Shown piece by piece: positions 1 through 4,951 of a DNA stretch of 25,272 bases. The stretch covers positions 1 to 25,272 of the forward strand of contig JAHEEY010000005.1 in assembly GCA_024640485.1 (NCBI GenBank), given 5' to 3'. Both the position numbers and the translations under genes were made by a program. The notes under the pieces were generated by a model. That model saw nothing but the letters and a program-made list of their open reading frames with translations. It ran no database searches and had not been told where the DNA came from. The stretch comes from Chloroflexota bacterium (GTDB lineage Bacteria > Chloroflexota > Anaerolineae > Promineifilales > Promineifilaceae). Within the stretch, counting starts at the first letter, position 1; every line of letters starts with the position of its first letter.

Positions 1-83
1 TTAACATACAAGTACCCAAGAGGTAAGGCGCCCCCAAAATAGCCGATCAACCCTGCGACAAGAAAATACAAAATGATTAGCAT
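1..83 (-). CDS. plsY: Glycerol-3-phosphate acyltransferase PlsY, N-terminal fragment
   Basis: Only the first 27 codons are in the window; the rest lies beyond the left edge. The visible peptide is a hydrophobic first membrane segment ending in GYFGGALPLGYLYV, which resembles the conserved PlsY start (GYLLGSIPFGYL). PlsY transfers an acyl group from acyl-phosphate to glycerol-3-phosphate at the inner membrane, the first step of phospholipid synthesis. The ATG at 81-83 is preceded by a GAGGG ribosome binding site 4 bases upstream. The gene points the same way as the JAMM gene 95 bp upstream. The call rests on a short segment, so another small membrane protein is possible. Confidence 0.6.
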   Translation of the reverse strand, partial: MLIILYFLVAGLIGYFGGALPLGYLYV

Positions 84-178
84 GTTTCCCTCAAATCATG
101 TTAAACCAGCCACTGCTTGGAGAACGAGATGACTGTGGTTTGTAATGCATTGTTTAAAACACAAATCGAACCGATTAG

Positions 179-595
179 TTACTCCACCTTTAGCGCCACT
201 GAGGCCACCAGACCGTTGATAATTGTGTACGCAGCGGCGGTTGGTTTGGATGTTTCTCGTAACGAAATAATAACATAGACAGCTTCTGGATAGTATGCCT
301 TCTCGATATCAGTTTCCGAAGGAGATGCCGGCCCTTGCGGGTGAGAATGGTAGATAGCCAGCAGCGATTCCCCCTGCGCCTCAAAATCCAGCATCGCATT
401 CAGCTGCTGTGTCGGCTCCATCTCATAGGCAGTCGGGCTTCGCAGAATGTTGTCGATGGGATAGACAGCGTTCACGGTTTGCCCGCCGCCTGCCAGCAGA
501 CCGCACGCTTCCAGGGGGTACCATTGACGTACATGGGCAAGCATTTCCTGGTAATCAGAAGGGCGCATTATCAGCTGTTTGGGCGGAGTTCTCAC
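179..595 (-). CDS. Stand-alone JAMM/MPN metalloprotease (M67-like)
   Basis: A 138-residue protein made almost entirely of one JAB1/MPN domain. The zinc site is intact: Glu29 in PLEACGLLAGG, and His83-x-His85-x7-Ser93-x2-Asp96 in HSHPQGPASPSETD. Bacterial relatives cleave peptide or isopeptide bonds next to ubiquitin-like sulfur carriers, or trim such carriers for cysteine or cofactor synthesis. No ThiS/MoaD-like or E1-like gene is adjacent, so the substrate is unknown. The GTG start was kept because the first beta strand (QLIM) would be lost from the ATG ten codons in. However, the nearby AGGAG overlaps the GTG, so the true start is uncertain. Family call is firm; role is open. Confidence 0.85.
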   Translation of the reverse strand: MRTPPKQLIMRPSDYQEMLAHVRQWYPLEACGLLAGGGQTVNAVYPIDNILRSPTAYEMEPTQQLNAMLDFEAQGESLLAIYHSHPQGPASPSETDIEKAYYPEAVYVIISLRETSKPTAAAYTIINGLVASVALKVE

Positions 596-920
596 TCCTG
601 GACCTTAGTCATGGTTGGTGGGTCATTCCCGGAAATCGCGGCAAACCGGCATGCCGGCTGTGGGCGTCAACTATTATCGTACAGACAAAATGCCGACCTA
701 ATCCTCTCTACCTATTTTAGCCAAGGAGGATTAAAGCGGCATCTGAAAAAAACAGATCCCTCTGTTTAGAGAGGGATCTGTTAGCAACTATCAAAAATAA
801 GATAATCGGCGTAGCCGGAGATAAAAAACTGTAGACGAGTTGTTTGCTCTCCTTGAAACAGCCAATGGGAATCCGGAACTTCATAAGGTCTTTCCGGGGA
901 TTCCCGGCTGTTGCCAATTG
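596..920. other. 325-bp non-coding gap
   Basis: I see no credible gene between the JAMM gene and the ferredoxin gene. The stretch holds the ferredoxin terminator (746-782). It also has an imperfect inverted repeat near the ferredoxin stop: GGGAATCCGGA at 867-877 pairs with 893-905 except for a two-base bulge, and has no T-run after it. A 66-codon reading frame on the minus strand runs through both hairpins and shows no family resemblance. Confidence 0.6.
746..782 (-). terminator. Strong intrinsic terminator after the ferredoxin gene
   Basis: Perfect 13-bp stem: AACAGATCCCTCT at 751-763 pairs with 770-782 around a 6-base loop. On the minus strand the stem is followed by seven T residues. It lies about 140 bp past the ferredoxin stop and would also shield the JAMM gene from read-through. 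Confidence 0.9.
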
Positions 921-1328
921 TTAGTCCAGGGCGTCGTAGCCAGGGCCTTCGGAGAAGAAATCGTAGTGCGGCGTGATATCTTCTGTCAGGTCTAGTACCT
1001 CGCCGCCAGCCAATTGTGCGGCGTTGAGCAGCTTGACTGCATGGCCATCGACTTCACCTTCGAACGGTTTTCCATCAGGCAGCAGTTCTTTGGTATTTGC
1101 TATCCAAACGCCTGCGGTGGCTTCGTAGTCGAAGGGTACTTCTTCTTCCGGGAAAATGGCTTCGTACGGGCATTCCGGTACGCAAGCACCACAGTCGATG
1201 CAGGTATCGGGATCGATGTACAACCATGGCCATTCTGCTTCGGGCAAGCCAAGGACCATACATTCAACCGGGCAAACCTCAACGCAAGCTGTATCGCGTA
1301 AGCATAATCTAGTAACGATGTGAGTCAT
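921..1328 (-). CDS. Seven-iron-type ferredoxin
   Basis: A 135-residue soluble electron carrier with two Fe-S cluster motifs near the N-terminus. The first runs Cys9-x5-Cys15-x3-Cys19-Pro-x2-Cys23; the second is Cys43-x2-Cys46-x2-Cys49-x3-Cys53-Pro. By comparison with Azotobacter FdI, Cys9, Cys15 and Cys53 would hold a [3Fe-4S] cluster, and Cys19, 43, 46 and 49 a [4Fe-4S] cluster. The middle cysteine of the first motif is absent and its loop is two residues shorter than in FdI. An acidic tail of about 80 residues follows. The ATG at 1326-1328 has AGGAG 8 bases upstream, so this start is preferred over an in-frame one 11 codons earlier. It has its own promoter and terminator and is probably monocistronic. 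Redox partner unknown. Confidence 0.9.
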   Translation of the reverse strand: MTHIVTRLCLRDTACVEVCPVECMVLGLPEAEWPWLYIDPDTCIDCGACVPECPYEAIFPEEEVPFDYEATAGVWIANTKELLPDGKPFEGEVDGHAVKLLNAAQLAGGEVLDLTEDITPHYDFFSEGPGYDALD

Positions 1329-1431
1329 GAATAGTCTCCTTCCTGATTGTTTGGAGGGCAATTTGATATGTGAAACAAACTGGCCTCAACCTTGCTGATC
1401 ATCTATCTTCGCACACCTGATCAATGACCGA

Positions 1432-1460
1432 ATTCTAGCTACTGAAAACACCTTTGTCAA
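1432..1460 (-). promoter_or_regulatory. Sigma-70-like promoter of the ferredoxin gene
   Basis: Reading the minus strand: TTGACA (1455-1460), a 17-base spacer, then TAGAAT (1432-1437). The -35 is a perfect match and the -10 differs by one base. The predicted transcript has a leader of about 95 bases before the ferredoxin ATG. Two TGATCA palindromes 22 bp apart (1396-1401, 1418-1423) lie just downstream and could be operator half-sites. Confidence 0.7.
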
Positions 1461-1582
1461 TTTTTAATTTGTCCACTGGATGAGCAAAACGGCTCGAGAT
1501 TTTTAAGCCGTCGCTAGACAAGATGCTTTCGATTGACCGAGGACGTCTGTGACCAAAACCGATAGGCAAGAAAGAGAAGGTT

Positions 1583-1936
1583 CTAGGCGAACCGGCTGGT
1601 GACTCGACCCAAGATTGAAGCTGATGGCACCATACCAAAGGAACGGCTGTCACTGCTTTCGGAGGGGTTGTCTCCTTCAAGCTGGCAGCGGCCGTCATCA
1701 GCGACGGCGATGACCCTTTTGATGATTTTTAAATTGGGGGTGAAGGGGTGGTGGGCGACGACGATATCGCCGGGATGGGGAAGGGTGCGCCGGTAGGCTT
1801 GTGGATCGACCAGCACCTCGTCTCCTGGCTGCAGCAGCGGAGACATCGAGGCTCCGGTAACGCGAAAGCGTCGCCGGAGCCTCAATAACCAAAGCAACAA
1901 TTCAGTGGTGCTGTTGGCGTTTAGTTCATCTTTCAT
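1583..1936 (-). CDS. sodX: Ni-SOD maturation protease (S26 signal-peptidase family)
   Basis: A 117-residue serine protease of the signal peptidase I/LexA-like S26 fold. Ser30 in GASMSPLLQPGD and Lys73 in LKIIKRV form the expected Ser-Lys dyad. GDNPSESSDSR and ILGRV match the later conserved boxes. The small size, the absence of a clear transmembrane anchor and the position just downstream of sodN identify it as the peptidase that removes the Ni-SOD propeptide, exposing the N-terminal His that binds nickel. Its ATG lacks a recognisable Shine-Dalgarno site. A 7-bp stem-loop sits 12 bases upstream, so translation may be kept low. The spacing to sodN is 119 bp with no terminator seen, so cotranscription is likely. 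Confidence 0.88.
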   Translation of the reverse strand: MKDELNANSTTELLLWLLRLRRRFRVTGASMSPLLQPGDEVLVDPQAYRRTLPHPGDIVVAHHPFTPNLKIIKRVIAVADDGRCQLEGDNPSESSDSRSFGMVPSASILGRVTSRFA

Positions 1937-1948
1937 GGAGCCGTTGAT

Positions 1949-1976
1949 TCAAGCGGGTTATTTCAACTGCGCTTGA
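1949..1976 (-). promoter_or_regulatory. Stem-loop just upstream of sodX
   Basis: TCAAGCG (1949-1955) pairs perfectly with CGCTTGA (1970-1976) across a 14-base loop. It ends 12 bases before the sodX ATG, where a ribosome binding site would normally be. No T-run follows, so it does not look like a terminator. A role in setting the SOD to protease ratio or in mRNA stability is inference. Confidence 0.4.
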
Positions 1977-2055
1977 GTGTACCGTCGTCCAGTGGCAAAA
2001 GGTCAGATTGCATCATCAGCGGCCGATGCTCTCGCCGCAGCTTGCTGAGAAAGCG

Positions 2056-2526
2056 TTAGCTGGCCTTGTAGTAGACCACGTCGCGGCCTTTGGTGCTCCA
2101 GAAGATCTGGTGGATTTCTTCGATGGTCGCCATCAGTTCTTCAGCATGCTCCAGGTTGACTTCGACTTTGCAGGCGGAACACAGCTTGGCGGCTTTCCAG
2201 AAAGTATCATGGAGGTTTGGATATTTTTCCAAGTGTACCGGCTTGAAGTAATCGGTCCACAGAACCAACAGCTCTGACTTAGCCTTGTGCCCTTCTTCTT
2301 CTTTGATGGCCGCGTAGCGGGACATGGTGTTGAGGTAAGATGCCCATGCTTGGGCGTCACTTCCTTGCGGCGGAGTCAGGGCAAGCATTTTCTTGGTCAT
2401 GGAGAGCACAGCTTCCGCTGCAATTCGAGCTGATGACGGGTCGTAGACGCCGCAGGGACCATCACAATGCGCACTGATCTCTTCAGCGGGGAACCATTTC
2501 TTGAATGTGGCAGTTAATGTATTCAT
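2056..2526 (-). CDS. sodN: Nickel superoxide dismutase precursor
   Basis: A 156-residue precursor of cytoplasmic Ni-SOD, which converts superoxide to hydrogen peroxide and oxygen. The diagnostic nickel hook HCDGPCGVYDP begins at residue 20. After removal of the 19-residue propeptide, His20 supplies the N-terminal amine and imidazole, and Cys21 and Cys25 supply the thiolates. The rest is the helical bundle of the family, and the mature length of 137 is slightly longer than the 117 known from Streptomyces. The ATG has AAGGAAGG about 9 bases upstream. The maturation protease gene follows directly. The upstream region carries a nested inverted repeat that may be an operator. Identification is very firm because the hook sequence is unique to this family. 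Confidence 0.97.
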   Translation of the reverse strand: MNTLTATFKKWFPAEEISAHCDGPCGVYDPSSARIAAEAVLSMTKKMLALTPPQGSDAQAWASYLNTMSRYAAIKEEEGHKAKSELLVLWTDYFKPVHLEKYPNLHDTFWKAAKLCSACKVEVNLEHAEELMATIEEIHQIFWSTKGRDVVYYKAS

Positions 2527-2559
2527 CTATTCACACCTTCCTTAAAGAGTGATAATTTG

Positions 2560-2598
2560 GTAAACATCGTTTCGCATATGATATGCGTCCATGTTTAC
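2560..2598. promoter_or_regulatory. Nested inverted repeat, candidate operator of sodN
   Basis: The core is a 7-1-7 odd palindrome, CGCATAT-G-ATATGCG (2573-2587). Outside it lies a second perfect 8-bp pair, GTAAACAT (2560-2567) and ATGTTTAC (2591-2598), almost concentric with the core (centres one base apart). It lies 34-72 bp before the sodN ATG, where a promoter should be. The 7-1-7 shape is typical of Fur-family sites (Fur, Zur, Nur, PerR), and a nickel or peroxide sensor would suit sodN. The regulator is inference. Confidence 0.5.
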
Positions 2599-2772
2599 AA
2601 TTGCCAATGTTTCTCAGCAAATACTCCTATTCTCGGCCACGCCTGCGTCTGGCGGTAGTTGGGTGTAGTGGGGGAGGTGACCGCATCTCTAATGTTAATG
2701 CATTGCATATGTCTTGCCAATAGATTTCTTACGTCACCGCTATATAGTACGCTCATCCAAAACTGGTGAATA

Positions 2773-2821
2773 CGGCTGTCAGCAGCCGATAAAATATGAC
2801 GATAGACAGTTTGCACTGTCT
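2773..2821 (+). promoter_or_regulatory. Tandem hairpins in the dnaK leader
   Basis: Two perfect short stems with four-base loops stand in a row before dnaK: CGGCTG-TCAG-CAGCCG (2773-2788) and AGACAGT-TTGC-ACTGTCT (2804-2821). The second ends 10 bases before the ribosome binding site. Neither is followed by a T-run. They could stabilise the mRNA or respond to temperature; this is inference. Confidence 0.45.
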
Positions 2822-2843
2822 GCGCGGATGTGGAGAAGTAAAC

Positions 2844-4724
2844 ATGAGCAAAATAATCGGTATTGATCTAGGAACAACAAACTCTGTAGTAGCGGTCATG
2901 GAGGGCGGTGAGCCGACCATTATTTCGACTTCTGAAGGGGGGCGGCTGACCCCGTCGATCGTGGCGTTCAATAAGAATGGTGAGCGATTGGTGGGGCAGT
3001 CTGCCAAGCGGCAGGCGACCATTAATTCAGAAAACACCCTTTCATCGGTAAAGCGGTTCATTGGTCGCCGTTTTGATGAGCCGGAAACAGGGGAAGAACG
3101 CGCCCGACTTTCCTTTAAGATTGTGGCTGGTCCTCAAGGGGATGTGCGTATTGAAGTCCCCCAGACTGGTCGCGCCTACACCCCGCAAGAGATCTCGGCG
3201 ATGGTCTTAGCCAAGCTGAAGAAGGATGCTGAGGATTTCCTGGGCGAACCCGTCCAGAAGGCCGTGATCACGGTACCGGCCTACTTCAACGACAGCCAAC
3301 GGCAGGCGACCAAAGACGCCGGCAAGATCGCTGGTCTGGAAGTGATGCGGATCATTAATGAGCCGACGGCAGCCGCTCTGGCTTACGGCCTGGATAAGGA
3401 GCATGACGAGACGATCCTGGTTTTTGACCTCGGCGGCGGCACCTTCGATGTGTCCATCCTGGAAGTAAGCGACGGACTGGTGGAGGTTGTGGCTACCAAC
3501 GGCGATACCCATCTAGGTGGAGACGATTGGGATTCCGCCATTGTTGATTGGATCACCCAGGAATTCAAACGCGAGCAAGGGATCGATCTGAGCAAAGATC
3601 GCCAGGCATTGCAGCGCGTTCGTGAGGCGGCAGAGAAGGCAAAAATCGAGTTGTCCTCGGTGATGCAGTCGGAAATCAATCTCCCCTTCATTACCGCTGA
3701 CGCCAATGGCCCTAAGCATCTGCAGATTCCTCTGAGCCGGGCGAAGTTCGAGCAGCTGACCGATGCGCTCAACCAGCGCGTGGTTAAGCCGGTGCGCCAG
3801 GCGCTGCAAGATGCCAAATTGAGCGTCAGCGACCTGGATGAAGTGGTGCTGGTGGGTGGATCTACCCGGATGCCGATGGTGCAAGCTCTGGTAAAAGAGC
3901 TGACTGGAAAAGAGCCGAACAAGAGTGTGAACCCAGATGAGGTGGTTGCTCTAGGGGCGGCGCTGCAGGCCGGGGTGCTGTCTGGTGACGTCAACGACGT
4001 GCTGCTGCTGGACGTGACCCCGTTGAGCCTGGGGCTGGAGACTTTGGGCGGGGTGATGACTACCCTGATCCCGCGAAATACGACCATCCCCACGCGCAAG
4101 TCTGAGGTGTTCAGCACCGCCGAAGATAATCAGACCGCCGTGGATGTCCATGTACTGCAGGGTGAACGGCCAATGGCCAGCGACAACACCGCCCTAGGCG
4201 TCTTCCGCCTGGAGGGGCTTCCGCCAGCACCGCGAGGCATCCCTCAAATTGAGGTGAGCTTCGATATCGATGCCAGCGGCATCCTGCACGTGACCGCGAA
4301 AGACAAGGCGACCGGTAAAAGCCAGCAGATCACCATTACCGCCAGCACCAATCTGTCGGAGAACGATGTCAATCGCATGGTAACCGAGGCTGAGAAGCAT
4401 GCTGCCGAGGACCGGCGCAAGCGTGACCTGATCGAAGCGCGAAACGCTGCCGACCAACTTGTTTACCAGACTGAGAAGAGTCTGAGCAGTTTGAACGGCC
4501 AGGCGCCTGCCGACCTGAAACTGGGGATTGAAAGCCAAATCGCTGAGCTGAAAGAGGCTATCAAAGGGCCGGATGCCGCTCGGATTCAAGAGCTGACATC
4601 GGCCTTGCAGCAGTCAACCATGAAGCTAGGTGAGGCGGCCTACAGCGGCGCGGAAAATGGTTCAGGCGCGAATCCTTACCCTGAAGGTGATGAGATCGTC
4701 GAAGGGGAATTCGAAGCGGCCTAG
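2844..4724 (+). CDS. dnaK: Chaperone protein DnaK (Hsp70)
   Basis: A 626-residue ATP-driven chaperone that binds exposed hydrophobic peptides. All three Hsp70 signatures are present: IDLGTTNS (7-14), VFDLGGGTFDVSIL (193-206) and VVLVGGSTRMP (334-344). The nucleotide domain covers about 1-380, the linker DVLLLDVTPLSLGLET is at 385-400, the peptide-binding sandwich spans about 400-500, and the helical lid is followed by a Gly/Asn/Pro tail ending EGEFEAA. The ATG at 2844 is chosen because GGAG lies 8 bases upstream and the protein then starts MSKIIGIDLG. An in-frame ATG 16 codons earlier falls inside a leader hairpin. No grpE, dnaJ, hrcA or clpB is adjacent, so this may be an additional or relocated copy. 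Length and motifs are typical of a functional protein. Confidence 0.97.
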   Translation: MSKIIGIDLGTTNSVVAVMEGGEPTIISTSEGGRLTPSIVAFNKNGERLVGQSAKRQATINSENTLSSVKRFIGRRFDEPETGEERARLSFKIVAGPQGDVRIEVPQTGRAYTPQEISAMVLAKLKKDAEDFLGEPVQKAVITVPAYFNDSQRQATKDAGKIAGLEVMRIINEPTAAALAYGLDKEHDETILVFDLGGGTFDVSILEVSDGLVEVVATNGDTHLGGDDWDSAIVDWITQEFKREQGIDLSKDRQALQRVREAAEKAKIELSSVMQSEINLPFITADANGPKHLQIPLSRAKFEQLTDALNQRVVKPVRQALQDAKLSVSDLDEVVLVGGSTRMPMVQALVKELTGKEPNKSVNPDEVVALGAALQAGVLSGDVNDVLLLDVTPLSLGLETLGGVMTTLIPRNTTIPTRKSEVFSTAEDNQTAVDVHVLQGERPMASDNTALGVFRLEGLPPAPRGIPQIEVSFDIDASGILHVTAKDKATGKSQQITITASTNLSENDVNRMVTEAEKHAAEDRRKRDLIEARNAADQLVYQTEKSLSSLNGQAPADLKLGIESQIAELKEAIKGPDAARIQELTSALQQSTMKLGEAAYSGAENGSGANPYPEGDEIVEGEFEAA

Positions 4725-4757
4725 GTTAATCATGAGTCTGGGGTTTCACCCGCACTG

Positions 4758-4879
4758 CTTAAGATGAGTATGCCCGTGGTTAATCCGATGCCTGCCGGCA
4801 CCGGCAGAGGTTGAGCGGGCTGATGTGAACCAGATGCAAGACGATGTGGGCATCTTAAGTGGATGCAGCACATCGGATT
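4758..4879. repeat. Interleaved inverted repeats downstream of dnaK
   Basis: Two perfect 9-bp inverted pairs occur in the order A, B, A', B': CTTAAGATG (4758-4766) with CATCTTAAG (4851-4859), and AATCCGATG (4782-4790) with CATCGGATT (4871-4879). A compact palindrome, CTGCCGG-CA-CCGGCAG (4792-4807), lies between the left and right arms. The crossing order means the pairs can form only as a pseudoknot or as alternatives. No gene is visible here. Confidence 0.6.
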
Positions 4880-4883
4880 TAAG

Positions 4884-4927
4884 ACGGCAGATCCTGAGAT
4901 GTAACAATCTCTGTGATCTGCCGTTTT
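4884..4927 (+). terminator. Intrinsic terminator of dnaK, possibly bidirectional
   Basis: ACGGCAGATC (4884-4893) pairs with GATCTGCCGT (4915-4924). An inner stem, GAGAT/ATCTC (4896-4900/4907-4911), extends the hairpin. TTTT follows on the plus strand, suiting dnaK. On the minus strand only a weak T-poor tail follows, so termination of the converging histidine kinase transcript is less certain. Confidence 0.8.
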
Positions 4928-4951
4928 GGCTTACCGCTAATGAGATGAAGG

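Larger units (their letters stand above)
2527..2843. other. 317-bp divergent intergenic region, sodN/dnaK
   Basis: It holds the start regions of both divergent genes: the nested inverted repeat near sodN (2560-2598), two hairpins in the dnaK leader (2773-2821), and a small 5-1-5 palindrome ATGCATTGCAT near 2700. The heptamer GCATATG occurs both inside the sodN repeat (2574-2580) and at 2705-2711. A TATAGT at 2743-2748 could be the dnaK -10, but no good -35 sits 16-18 bases before it. I found no CIRCE (HrcA) element. Confidence 0.6.

Noticed and set aside
151..161. Small odd palindrome TGTTTAAAACA upstream of plsY
   Set aside because: It is short and AT-rich, with no clear promoter around it; chance is the simpler explanation.
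335..769. 144-codon plus-strand frame opposite the JAMM gene
   Set aside because: It runs through the JAMM active-site codons and into the ferredoxin terminator, and it has no recognisable fold.
717..917. 66-codon minus-strand frame with a hydrophobic stretch
   Set aside because: It crosses the terminator stem at 751-782 and a second inverted repeat, has no ribosome binding site and resembles no family.
1435..1698. 87-codon minus-strand frame overlapping the end of sodX
   Set aside because: It is out of frame with sodX, includes the ferredoxin promoter at its 3' end and shows no conserved motif.
2527..2843. CIRCE (HrcA) operator before dnaK
   Set aside because: I looked for the TTAGCACTC-N9-GAGTGCTAA pattern and found no acceptable match on either strand.
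3383..4117. 244-codon reading frame antisense to dnaK
   Set aside because: It lies wholly inside the well-conserved dnaK gene, is rich in Ser/Thr/Arg as expected for a codon shadow, and shows no domain or ribosome binding site.
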